Of a DNA stretch of 64,000 bases, positions 17,559 through 25,631 are shown one piece after another. The notes beneath the pieces are model-generated. The model was not told where the DNA came from and did not search any database. It saw only the letters and a program-made list of their open reading frames with translations. A program made the translations under genes and the position numbers. The first letter of the stretch is position 1; each line of letters begins with the position of its first letter. Origin of the DNA: Salinarimonas sp046292825 (lineage in GTDB: Bacteria; Pseudomonadota; Alphaproteobacteria; Rhizobiales; Beijerinckiaceae); the NCBI RefSeq assembly GCF_046292825.1, contig NZ_JBKBQG010000010.1:1-64000 (forward strand), given 5' to 3'.

Positions 17559-18929
17559 ATGAGCGCCGATATCCTGATCGTCGACGACGAGAGCGACATC
17601 CGCGAACTCGTCGCCGGCATTCTCGAGGACGAGGGCAATCGCTGCCGGACTGCGGGCGGGGCCGACGAGGCGCTCGCGGCGATCGAGGCGCGCCGGCCCC
17701 ATCTCGTCTTCCTCGACATCTGGCTCCAGGGCAGCCGGCTCGACGGGTTGCAGGTGCTCGAACAGGTCAAGGCGCAGCACCCGGAGCTTCCCGTCGTGAT
17801 GATCTCCGGCCACGGCAATATCGAGACGGCGGTCTCGGCCATCCGCCTCGGGGCCTACGATTTCATCGAGAAGCCGTTCAAGGCCGATCGCCTCGTCCTC
17901 GTCGCCGAGCGGGCGCTCGAGGCCTCGCGGCTCAAGCGCGAGGTGCGGGATCTGCGCGCGCGCTCCTCGCAGGCGAGCCGGATCTGCGGCCGATCCCCGG
18001 CCATGAACCAGTTGCGCGCGACCGTCGAGCGCGTCGCGCCGACCAATGCGCGCGTCCTCGTCACCGGCGCTCCGGGCTCCGGCAAGGAGCTCGTCGCGCG
18101 CACCCTGCACGCGAGTTCGACGCGCGCGAACGGCCCCTTCGTGGTGATCAACGCGGCCACCATCACCCCCGAGACGATGGAGGCCGAGCTCTTCGGCGTC
18201 GAATCGAGCGAATCGCGCGAGCGCCGCATCGGGGCGCTGGAGGAGGCGCACGGCGGGACGCTCTACATCGACGAGATCGCCGACTTTCCCCGCGAGACCC
18301 AGGCGCGCATCCTGCGCGTGCTCGTCGAGCAGAATTTCCAGCGCGTCGGCGGCTCGACGCGGGTCCATGTCGACGTGCGCATCGTCTCCTCGTCGAGCCG
18401 CGACCTGCGCGCGGAGATCGCCGCGGGGCGTCTGCGCGAGGACCTGTTCCACCGATTGTCGGTGGTGCCGATCCGGGTGCCCTCGCTCGCCGAGCGGCGC
18501 GAGGACGTGCCCGAGCTCATCGCCTATTTCATGGAGCAGATCTCGCGCTCGACCGGCCTGCCGCCGCGCCGGATCGGCGCGGACGCGCTCGCCGTCCTCC
18601 AGACGCACGATTGGCCCGGAAACGTTCGCCAGCTGCGCAACAACGTGGAACGGCTGATGATTCTCGCCACCGGCGACCCCGAGATCGAGATCTCGGCGGA
18701 CATGCTGCCGGCCGAGGTCGGCGCGCTCGTGCCGGCGACGCCGAACGGAGCGGGCGGCGAGCGGCTGATGAGCCTGCCGCTGCGCGAGGCGCGGGAAATC
18801 TTCGAGCGCGAATACCTGATGGCTCAGATCGCCCGCTTTTCGGGAAACATATCGCGCACCGCGGAGTTCATCGGCATGGAGCGCTCGGCGCTGCACCGGA
18901 AGCTGAAATCACTGGGCGTAAACGCATGA
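17559..18929 (+). CDS. ntrX: Response regulator NtrX (456 aa)
   Basis: NtrX is the partner of NtrY. The receiver domain has the acidic pair in IVDDESD, phospho-accepting Asp53 in VFLDIWLQGSRLDG, and Lys in IEKPFKADR. The central AAA+ domain has Walker A GAPGSGKE and GGTLYIDEIADFP. The sigma-54-contacting GAFTGA loop is missing; the site reads ELFGVESSESRERRIGALEE. This is the known Rhizobiales form, which is thought not to open sigma-54 promoters in the classic way. The C-terminal Fis-type helix-turn-helix (NISRTAEFIGMERSALHRKL) is intact. The gene begins one base after the ntrY stop. Confidence 0.94.
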   Translation: MSADILIVDDESDIRELVAGILEDEGNRCRTAGGADEALAAIEARRPHLVFLDIWLQGSRLDGLQVLEQVKAQHPELPVVMISGHGNIETAVSAIRLGAYDFIEKPFKADRLVLVAERALEASRLKREVRDLRARSSQASRICGRSPAMNQLRATVERVAPTNARVLVTGAPGSGKELVARTLHASSTRANGPFVVINAATITPETMEAELFGVESSESRERRIGALEEAHGGTLYIDEIADFPRETQARILRVLVEQNFQRVGGSTRVHVDVRIVSSSSRDLRAEIAAGRLREDLFHRLSVVPIRVPSLAERREDVPELIAYFMEQISRSTGLPPRRIGADALAVLQTHDWPGNVRQLRNNVERLMILATGDPEIEISADMLPAEVGALVPATPNGAGGERLMSLPLREAREIFEREYLMAQIARFSGNISRTAEFIGMERSALHRKLKSLGVNA

Positions 18930-19118
18930 CGTAACGCGAAAGACACGCTCCAGCGGCATGAACAAAAAAGGCGACGCTCCGCCTCATGGGGACTTGCGCA
19001 GACGCCAGCTCCCATCTGTAATGGGTGCTGCCGGTTCAGGGCCGCGCTTGCGGCCGATCTAAGCTCATTGCTCCTGACGGCCAAGACCGGCGGCGGCAGG
19101 GTGGCGAGGCAAACTCAC

Positions 19119-19373
19119 ATGGCGGGCGAGCGCGCGCAGAATCTGCAGGACACGTTTCTGAACCATGTCCGCAAGAACAAGGTCCCCCTGACGATCTTTC
19201 TCGTGAACGGGGTGAAGCTCCAGGGCGTTGTCACCTGGTTCGATAATTTCTGCGTCCTCTTGCGACGCGATGGTCACTCGCAGCTCGTGTACAAGCATGC
19301 AATCTCGACGATCATGCCCGGGCATCCGATCCAGCTCTTCGAGGCGGGGGACGAAGCTGGCGACAAGGGCTGA
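19119..19373 (+). CDS. hfq: RNA-binding protein Hfq (84 aa)
   Basis: Hfq is the hexameric Sm-like chaperone that pairs small RNAs with mRNAs. Sm1 (QNLQDTFLNHVRKNKVPLTI, LVNGVKLQGVV, FDNFCVLL) and Sm2 (LVYKHAISTIMP) are fully conserved. The ATG giving MAGERAQNLQDTFL matches the family; GAGG lies 10 bases before it. It sits between ntrX and hflX, the usual alphaproteobacterial place, and its own promoter is expected in the 189-base gap after ntrX. Confidence 0.97.
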   Translation: MAGERAQNLQDTFLNHVRKNKVPLTIFLVNGVKLQGVVTWFDNFCVLLRRDGHSQLVYKHAISTIMPGHPIQLFEAGDEAGDKG

Positions 19374-19376
19374 GCC

Positions 19377-20774
19377 GTGAGCGTCCCTCAGACGCCCGGC
19401 GAAGAACGGCTGAAGAGGCTCGCGGAGCCGGAGCAGGAGGTCGCCTCCGGCACGCGCACCCTCGTCGTGGGTCCCTACCTCAATCGTCGGCGCGGCGCGG
19501 CCGATCCCGACGCCGCATCCGAGAACCCGCGCCCCTTCGAGTCGCGGCTCGACGAGGCCGTCGGCCTCGCGCTCGCCATCGATCTCGACGTCGTGCAATC
19601 CTTCGTCGCGACGCTCGCGGCGCTGCGCCCCGCGACCTATCTCGGCAAGGGCAAGGTGGAGGAGATCGCGGGGCTCGTCGCGGCGGAGAGCATCCGCCTC
19701 GTCGTCATGGATTGCGCGCTCAGCCCCGTGCAGCAGCGCAATCTCGAAAAAGCCTGGGGCGCCAAGGTCATCGACCGAACGGGCCTCATCCTCGAAATCT
19801 TCGGTCGGCGCGCCCGCACCCGCGAAGGGCGCCTCCAGGTCGAACTCGCGCATCTGAGCTATCAGAAGAGCCGCCTCGTGCGCTCCTGGACCCACCTCGA
19901 GCGCCAGCGCGGCGGCTTCGGCTTCCTCGGCGGCCCCGGCGAGACGCAGATCGAGGCGGACCGCCGGCTCATCCAGGAGCGGATGACGCGCATCGAGCGC
20001 GATCTCGAGACGGTGACGCGCACCCGCGCGCTCCACCGCACCTCGCGTCGGCGCGTGCCCTATCCCATCGTCGCCCTCGTCGGCTACACCAATGCCGGCA
20101 AGTCCACGCTCTTCAACCGCCTCACCACGGCGCAGGTGATGGCGGAGAACATGCTCTTCGCGACCCTCGACCCGACCTCGCGCGCGATCGTGCTGCCGCA
20201 CGGCGAGCGGGCGATCCTGTCGGATACGGTGGGGTTCATCTCCGACCTGCCGACCATGCTGGTCGCGGCCTTCCGCGCCACGCTCGAGGACGTGATCGAG
20301 GCCGACGTGCTCCTCCACGTGCGGGACGTCTCGCACGGGGAGACGAACGCGCAGGCCGCCGACGTGCGCGGCGTGCTGCGCGATCTCGACATCGATCCGG
20401 ACGATCCCGGCCGCATCATCGAGGTCTGGAACAAGGCCGATCTCCTCGCGCCGGACGAGGAGGCGGCGCTCGCGGAGCGGGCCGCGCGCATGCGTCCGGA
20501 GGAGCGGCCCGCGGTCGTCTCGGCTCTGACCGGTCGCGGCGTGAGCGAGCTCCTGCAACGCATCGAGGACCGCGTCGCCCGCGGTCGCCCGGTCTTCTCC
20601 CTCGAACTCGATCCGGCGGACGGGCAGGGCGTCAATTGGCTCTACGAGGAGGCGGAGATCCTCTCGCGCGAGGATCGGGACGATGCGATCGCCTTCCGCG
20701 TCCGCATCGCCGCCGAGAAGGAGCCGCGCCTCCTCCAGCGCTTCCCCGCCGCGAACCGATCGGCGGCGGGGTGA
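19377..20774 (+). CDS. hflX: GTPase HflX (465 aa, GTG start)
   Basis: HflX is a ribosome-splitting GTPase active under stress. The N-terminal glycine-rich HflX domain covers about residues 35-190, with RPATYLGKGKVEEIAGLV and GPGETQIEADRRLI. The G domain has G1 GYTNAGKSTLFN, G3 DTVGFISDLP, and G4 NKAD. The C-terminal tail is somewhat longer than in E. coli. The GTG start lies 3 bases after the hfq stop, so the genes are translated together. The stretch after G5 is normal. Confidence 0.96.
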   Translation: MSVPQTPGEERLKRLAEPEQEVASGTRTLVVGPYLNRRRGAADPDAASENPRPFESRLDEAVGLALAIDLDVVQSFVATLAALRPATYLGKGKVEEIAGLVAAESIRLVVMDCALSPVQQRNLEKAWGAKVIDRTGLILEIFGRRARTREGRLQVELAHLSYQKSRLVRSWTHLERQRGGFGFLGGPGETQIEADRRLIQERMTRIERDLETVTRTRALHRTSRRRVPYPIVALVGYTNAGKSTLFNRLTTAQVMAENMLFATLDPTSRAIVLPHGERAILSDTVGFISDLPTMLVAAFRATLEDVIEADVLLHVRDVSHGETNAQAADVRGVLRDLDIDPDDPGRIIEVWNKADLLAPDEEAALAERAARMRPEERPAVVSALTGRGVSELLQRIEDRVARGRPVFSLELDPADGQGVNWLYEEAEILSREDRDDAIAFRVRIAAEKEPRLLQRFPAANRSAAG

Positions 20775-20781
20775 GGACGGC

Positions 20782-21186
20782 TCACGCCGCGCCGTCGATC
20801 TCCGCGAACACCTTGCGCGCGATCCGGAAGGAATCCACCCCCGCCGGCACGCCGCAATAGACGGCGATCTGGAGGAGCACCTCGCGGATTTCCTCGCGGG
20901 TGAGCCCGTTGGCGAGCGCGCCGCGGATGTGGATCTCGAGCTCGTGCGGGCGGTTGAGCGCGGCGATCATGCCGAGATTGAGGATCGAGCGGCTCTTGCG
21001 ATCGAGGCCGGGGCGGTTCCAGATCCGGTCCCAGCAGACCTCCGTCGTCAGCTCCTGCATCGGCCAGGAGAAATCGTCCGCGGTCGCGAGCGAGCGGTCG
21101 ACATAGGCGTCGCCGAGGACGGCGCGGCGCGTGGCGAGCCCACGCTCGAAGGCCTCGGAACGGGGGCGGTCGGAATCGTGCGACAT
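20782..21186 (-). CDS. Carboxymuconolactone decarboxylase family protein (134 aa)
   Basis: This is a small helical protein of the AhpD/CMD fold. It closely resembles gamma-carboxymuconolactone decarboxylase (PcaC): FSWPMQELTTEVCWDRIWNR, SILNLGMIAALNRPHELEIH, RGALANGLTREEIREVLLQ and AVYCGVPAGVDSFRIARKVF. PcaC acts in protocatechuate breakdown, but no other pca genes are near, so the substrate is open. It lacks the CxxC of the AhpD peroxidase branch. It is the last gene of a minus-strand set behind an FAA hydrolase and DUF1643. The start MSHDSD was chosen over an unlikely longer frame. Confidence 0.82.
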   Translation of the reverse strand: MSHDSDRPRSEAFERGLATRRAVLGDAYVDRSLATADDFSWPMQELTTEVCWDRIWNRPGLDRKSRSILNLGMIAALNRPHELEIHIRGALANGLTREEIREVLLQIAVYCGVPAGVDSFRIARKVFAEIDGAA

Positions 21187-21238
21187 CTTCGGTCCTCTTC
21201 GGATGACTGGTGGTGAACGACACGAGCCCGGCCGAACG

Positions 21239-21712
21239 CTAGGGGAACGGCACGAGCGCGACCCCGCGCGGGGCATAGAGCGGGTGGCGCGGCGCGCCGC
21301 GTGCGGTCAGGCCGAGGCAGACGAGCCGTGCGCCGGCCGCGCGCAGGAGCGCCGTCACCGCCTCCGCGCGAGCTTGCGGGCCGTGATTGCCCCAGGCGCA
21401 GACGATCGGTTCCCCCCGCGCGGCGCATTCGCCCGCAAGCCGCGCGAGCGCCGCGTCGTTCTCGGGCCCGATCGGGTCCGGATCGGCGCGCAGCTCCCGC
21501 GGATTGGGCGCGCGCAGAGCGTAGAGATTGCCGATCACGAGACCGCAATGCCCCGATCCGCGCGCGAGGGCGAGGCAGCGGCGCACCGTCGGATCGTCGC
21601 TCGCGGCGTCCGCGCGCGACGGGTTGAGCATGACGAAGGCGAGGGGGCGCGCGCCCGCGCGTTCGAGCCGCCAGCGATACCGTCCGCAGGACGAGATCTC
21701 GGCACGCCCCAT
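21239..21712 (-). CDS. DUF1643 domain protein (157 aa)
   Basis: The product carries the DUF1643 pattern: YRWRLER, FVMLNPSRADAASDDPTVRR, CGLVIGNLYALRAPNPREL, and a later VCAWGNHG. The family is widespread in bacteria and phages and has no assigned biochemical function. It starts 12 bases after the FAA hydrolase gene ends and lies 52 bases before the carboxymuconolactone decarboxylase-like gene, so it is probably cotranscribed with both. Confidence 0.85.
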   Translation of the reverse strand: MGRAEISSCGRYRWRLERAGARPLAFVMLNPSRADAASDDPTVRRCLALARGSGHCGLVIGNLYALRAPNPRELRADPDPIGPENDAALARLAGECAARGEPIVCAWGNHGPQARAEAVTALLRAAGARLVCLGLTARGAPRHPLYAPRGVALVPFP

Positions 21713-21724
21713 CGCCCCTCCCGC

Positions 21725-22573
21725 TCAGGCCTCGTAGGCGCGAACCCGCTGGCGCTGCTCGCCGAGCTTCTCGATGCCGAGCGTGACGACGTCACCGGGG
21801 GCGAGGAAGCGCGGCGGCTTCATGCCGAGACCGACGCCGGGCGGCGTGCCGGTCGTGATCACGTCGCCGGGCTCGAGGATCATGAAATGCGACAGATAGG
21901 AGACGATCTGCGCGCAGTCGAAGATCATCGTGCGCGTCGAGCCCGTCTGCATCCGCTCGCCGTTGACGTCGAGCCACATGGACAGGTTCTGCACGTCGCC
22001 GACCTCGTCGGGGGTGACGAGCCAGGGGCCGAGCGGACCGAAGGTCGGGCAGCCCTTGCCCTTCGTCCAGGTGCCGCCGCGCTCCATCTGGAATTCGCGC
22101 TCGGAGACGTCGTTGCACACGCAGAAGCCGGCGACGTAGTCCATCGCCTCGTTGGCGGCGACGTAGCTCGCCCGCGTGCCGATCACGATCGCGAGCTCGA
22201 CCTCCCAATCGGTCTTCTTCGAGCCCTTGGGGATGATCACGTCGTCGTCCGGGCCGACGATGCAGGAGGGCGCCTTGTTGAAGACGATCGGCTCGGCCGG
22301 GATCGGCGCGCCCGTCTCGGCGGCGTGATCGGCGAAATTGAGCCCGATCGCGATGAAATTGCCGACATCGCCGACGCAGGGGCCGATCCGCACGCCGTCG
22401 GGCGCCTTCGGCAGCGCGCTCCAGTCCATCGCCGACAGCCGCGCGAGCGTCTCGCGCGAGAGGACCGGCCCGGAAATGTCGGGCACGATGTCGGCGAGGT
22501 CGCGGATCGCGCCCTCGTCGTCGACCAGGCCGGGGCGCTCTTCCCCCGGAGCGCCAAAGCGCACGAGCTTCAT
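21725..22573 (-). CDS. Fumarylacetoacetate hydrolase (FAH) family protein (282 aa)
   Basis: The C-terminal FAH domain covers about residues 70-280: GLNFADHAAETGAPIP, PIVFNKAPSCIVGPDDDVII, DWEVELAIVIG with metal-binding acidic residues, GFCVCNDVSEREFQ, KGCPTFGPLGPWLVT, and GDVITTGTPPGVGLGMKPP. Family members cleave C-C bonds of acylpyruvates or related oxo-acids, or open 2-keto-3-deoxy sugars such as ureidoglycolate-type substrates. The specific substrate cannot be told. It is the first gene of a minus-strand set with DUF1643 and a CMD-family protein. A second FAH family gene lies at 53521. Confidence 0.88.
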   Translation of the reverse strand: MKLVRFGAPGEERPGLVDDEGAIRDLADIVPDISGPVLSRETLARLSAMDWSALPKAPDGVRIGPCVGDVGNFIAIGLNFADHAAETGAPIPAEPIVFNKAPSCIVGPDDDVIIPKGSKKTDWEVELAIVIGTRASYVAANEAMDYVAGFCVCNDVSEREFQMERGGTWTKGKGCPTFGPLGPWLVTPDEVGDVQNLSMWLDVNGERMQTGSTRTMIFDCAQIVSYLSHFMILEPGDVITTGTPPGVGLGMKPPRFLAPGDVVTLGIEKLGEQRQRVRAYEA

Positions 22574-22856
22574 GACGGACGTCTCCCTCGCATGATGTTG
22601 TCCGCCGAGTGTGGGCGCCGCGCGCGCGCGTGGCAACCGCGATCGCGCGAAAACCGGTATTCGGCCCCGCTCCCGGCGCTGCGCGCGTCTGTTGCGCCCC
22701 GGCCACAGACGGCGGCAATCGGGGGGCGAGGCCATCGCGGGTGCGGTCGGCGAGCGGCGTGATCGTTCACATCTAATCTATTGCAATGCCATCGCCGTCT
22801 GCTCGACGACAGCGCGAATCCGATGAGATCGTGAGGATCGACCGATCGAAGATTAC

Positions 22857-22912
22857 GGGTTTACTTCGTGTTGCGCCTTACGGCCAAGCTTCTTCCTCCC
22901 GATTGTAAACCC
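22857..22912 (+). promoter_or_regulatory. Inverted repeat upstream of the FadL-type porin gene
   Basis: GGGTTTAC at 22857-22864 and GTAAACCC at 22905-22912 are perfect 8-base inverted copies 40 bases apart, about 85 bases before the porin start. The 423-base gap between the FAH gene and the porin shows no gene. The pair could be an operator or the base of a leader hairpin; neither can be decided from sequence. Confidence 0.4.
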
Positions 22913-22996
22913 GCCTAAACGTGGACAAAATTGCGGCAGCCGATCGGGATTCGCTGCGCTCTCGCGAACGCCGCCGGAAACATGTGGGTGGGAACG

Positions 22997-24424
22997 ATGC
23001 CAAGAAACACGAAAGCCTTCGCCTTCGCCGCCGTCTCGATGATCGCGCTCGGCGTCGCGGGCGCCGCGCAGGCGAGCTCCTTCGCGATCCGCGCCGGCCA
23101 GAGCACGCAGGGTCTCGGCCTCTCCTTCGCGGGCGCCGCCTCGGGCGGCATCGGGCTCGGCGCCATGGCCTGGAACCCGGCGACGATCACGATGTTCCCG
23201 GGCCGCCAGAGCCAGCTGAACGTCACCTACATCCTGCCCTACGCGGCCTATCGCGGCGACGCGCAGGCGCAGGTGCGCGCCGCCCAGGTCAGCGCCCTGC
23301 TCGGCCGGCCGGTCTCGCCGGACACCGGCAATATCGGGGGAAGCGGCGCCCTGGTGCCGGCCTCCTACACCGCCTGGCAGCTGACGCCGAACCTCTCGGT
23401 CGGCTGGACGACCGGCGCGCCCTGGGGCCTCTCCTCGAAGCCCGAGAACCAGGACTTCGTCGGCCAGATCTACGGTCGTTCCTCGACGATCCGCACGATC
23501 AACGTGTCGCCGACGGTCGGCTACCGCGTGAACGATTGGTTCTCGGTGGGCGCCGCGCTGCAGGTGCAGTACTTCACCACGGACCTCAAGCAGGCCTATC
23601 CGTTCCCCTTCGGCATTCCCGGCGTCAGCCCCGATCCGCGCGCCCCGCTCGGCCCGTTCGCGCCCGGCGCCCCGAGCACCATCATCAAGGGCGACGACAT
23701 CGGCTTCGGCTTCCGCCTCGGCGCCACGCTGCGCCCCTGGGAGGGCGCCACGATCGGCCTCGGCTACCGCTCCGAGATCCGCCACGACCTGCGCGGCACC
23801 TTCTCGACGCCGGGCGTCCTCCCGACGCCGGACGGCGGCTTCATCACCGCCGGCGATTATCCGATCCGGGCGTCCTTGCGCCTGCCGCAATCGGTCACCT
23901 TCGGCTACACCCAGGTGATCAACGATCGCTGGACGGCGCATTTCGGCGCCGAGTGGACCGATTGGAGCGTGTTCAGCCGCTTCCCGCTGGTCCGTCGCGA
24001 CAACGGGCAGGTCATCACCAGCCTGAACTTCGACTATCGCGACAGCTGGTTCGTCGCCGCCGGCGCCGAATATCGCTGGGACGATCGTCTGACGCTGCGC
24101 GGCGGCATCGCCTACGAGTGGTCGGCGGTCAGCGACCGCGTGCGCACGGTGCGCATCTCCGACAACGATCGCCTGTGGCTCTCGATCGGCGCCGGCTATC
24201 AGATCACCGAGCAGCTGCGCCTCGACGCCTCCTACGCCCATCTCTTCGTGAAGAAGGCGCCCGTGGCGATCGCCGCCGGCAATCCCTCCTTCAACCCGGC
24301 GCTTCCGGTCGAGTACCGGGCGACGGCGCGGCCGAACGTGAACATCTTCTCGGTCTCGCTCACCTATCGCTGGGACCGCCCGACTGCCGCCGCGCAGCCG
24401 GTGCCGGGCATCTTCAAGAACTGA
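22997..24424 (+). CDS. Outer membrane transport protein, OmpP1/FadL/TodX family (475 aa)
   Basis: FadL-type proteins are 14-strand outer-membrane channels for long-chain fatty acids or other hydrophobic compounds. A signal peptide (AFAAVSMIALGVAGAAQA) precedes the mature N-terminus SSFAIRAGQSTQGLGLSFAG, which is the plug-domain sequence, followed by NPATITMFPG. Repeated amphipathic strands fill the rest, ending in a strand FSVSLTYRWDRP. The protein ends with a short Pro-containing tail beyond the final strand rather than the usual terminal aromatic residue. The ATG at 22997 is preceded by GGGTGGGA; ATG 22982 is an alternative. The transported compound is unknown. Confidence 0.87.
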   Translation: MPRNTKAFAFAAVSMIALGVAGAAQASSFAIRAGQSTQGLGLSFAGAASGGIGLGAMAWNPATITMFPGRQSQLNVTYILPYAAYRGDAQAQVRAAQVSALLGRPVSPDTGNIGGSGALVPASYTAWQLTPNLSVGWTTGAPWGLSSKPENQDFVGQIYGRSSTIRTINVSPTVGYRVNDWFSVGAALQVQYFTTDLKQAYPFPFGIPGVSPDPRAPLGPFAPGAPSTIIKGDDIGFGFRLGATLRPWEGATIGLGYRSEIRHDLRGTFSTPGVLPTPDGGFITAGDYPIRASLRLPQSVTFGYTQVINDRWTAHFGAEWTDWSVFSRFPLVRRDNGQVITSLNFDYRDSWFVAAGAEYRWDDRLTLRGGIAYEWSAVSDRVRTVRISDNDRLWLSIGAGYQITEQLRLDASYAHLFVKKAPVAIAAGNPSFNPALPVEYRATARPNVNIFSVSLTYRWDRPTAAAQPVPGIFKN

Positions 24425-24524
24425 GGCGAGGGCGCGCTCTTCTTTCCCGTCGTCGGGCGAGAAGGGCGCGCTTGACCGCGCGCGCGGGCGGCGGCAGAAC
24501 ACGCCGCCTGTCGCGAGGAGCCGA

Positions 24525-25631
24525 ATGCGCGTCGACCTGTTCGATTTCGACCTTCCCGAGGATCTGATCGCCCTGCGCCCCGCCGAGCCGCGCGATGCCG
24601 CCCGGCTCCTCGTGGTGCGCCCCGGAGAATCGCTCGAGGATCGCATCGTGCGCGATCTGCCCGATCTCCTCGCGCCGGGCGACGTCCTCGTCCTCAACGA
24701 CACCAAGGTGATTCCCGCTCGCCTCCACGCGCGCCGCGCCCGCGGCGCGGCGGTGGCCGGCATCGAGATCCTCCTGCACAAGCGCGAGGGCGCCTCCTCC
24801 TGGCGCGCCTTCGCGCGGCCCGCCAAGAAACTCGCGCCGGGCGACGTCCTCTCCTTCGGCGAGACCGGCTCGGACTTCGGAGACGCCGCGGCACGCGTCG
24901 TCGAGAAAGGGGAGGGGGGCGAGGTCGTCCTCGACTTCGCGCCGCTCGCGGGGCCCGATCTCGACCTCGCCATCGTGCGCCTCGGCGAGATGCCGCTGCC
25001 GCCCTACATTGCCGGCAAGCGCAAGGCCGACGCGCGCGACCTCTCCGATTACCAGACCGTCTATGCGCGCGAGGCCGGCGCCGTCGCCGCGCCTACGGCA
25101 GGTCTGCATTTCACGCGGGATCTGTTCGAGCGGCTCGCCGCACGCGGGGTCGAGCGGCATTTCGTGACGCTGCACGTGGGCGCCGGCACCTTCCTCCCCG
25201 TCAAGGTGGAGGACACGCGCGAGCACCGCATGCATTCCGAATGGGGGACCATCACCGCCGAGACGGCCGATGCGCTCAACGCGGCGCGGGCGCGCGGCGG
25301 GCGGATCGTGGCGGTCGGCACGACCTCGCTGCGCCTCCTCGAGAGCGCGGTTCGCGAGGACGGCACCTTTCCGCCGTTTTCCGGCGATACCGACATCTTC
25401 ATCACGCCGGGCTATCGCTTCCGCGCGGTCGACGCCCTGATGACGAATTTCCACCTGCCGCGCTCGACGCTGATGATGCTCGTCAGCGCCTTCAGCGGCT
25501 TCGAGACCATGCGCGCGGCCTATGCCCACGCGATCGCCGCGCGCTACCGCTTCTATTCCTTCGGCGATTCGAGCCTCCTGTTCCGCGCGCCGACCCCGAT
25601 CGACACGGACCCCCGAGAGGAGCGGCCATGA
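24525..25631 (+). CDS. queA: S-adenosylmethionine:tRNA ribosyltransferase-isomerase (368 aa)
   Basis: QueA transfers the ribosyl part of SAM to 7-aminomethyl-7-deazaguanine in tRNA, giving epoxyqueuosine. Family sequences are plain: FDLPEDLIALRPAEPRDAAR, VLVLNDTKVIPARLHARR, APTAGLHFT, HVGAGTFLPVK, MHSEWG, and TNFHLPRSTLMMLVSAF. Length is a little over the E. coli protein. It overlaps tgt by four bases (ATGA), so the last two queuosine steps shown here are translationally coupled. It follows the FadL-type gene by 100 bases. Confidence 0.96.
   Translation: MRVDLFDFDLPEDLIALRPAEPRDAARLLVVRPGESLEDRIVRDLPDLLAPGDVLVLNDTKVIPARLHARRARGAAVAGIEILLHKREGASSWRAFARPAKKLAPGDVLSFGETGSDFGDAAARVVEKGEGGEVVLDFAPLAGPDLDLAIVRLGEMPLPPYIAGKRKADARDLSDYQTVYAREAGAVAAPTAGLHFTRDLFERLAARGVERHFVTLHVGAGTFLPVKVEDTREHRMHSEWGTITAETADALNAARARGGRIVAVGTTSLRLLESAVREDGTFPPFSGDTDIFITPGYRFRAVDALMTNFHLPRSTLMMLVSAFSGFETMRAAYAHAIAARYRFYSFGDSSLLFRAPTPIDTDPREERP

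Noticed and set aside
15053..17842. A 929-codon minus-strand open frame opposite ntrY
   Set aside because: Antisense shadow of ntrY and parts of its neighbours.
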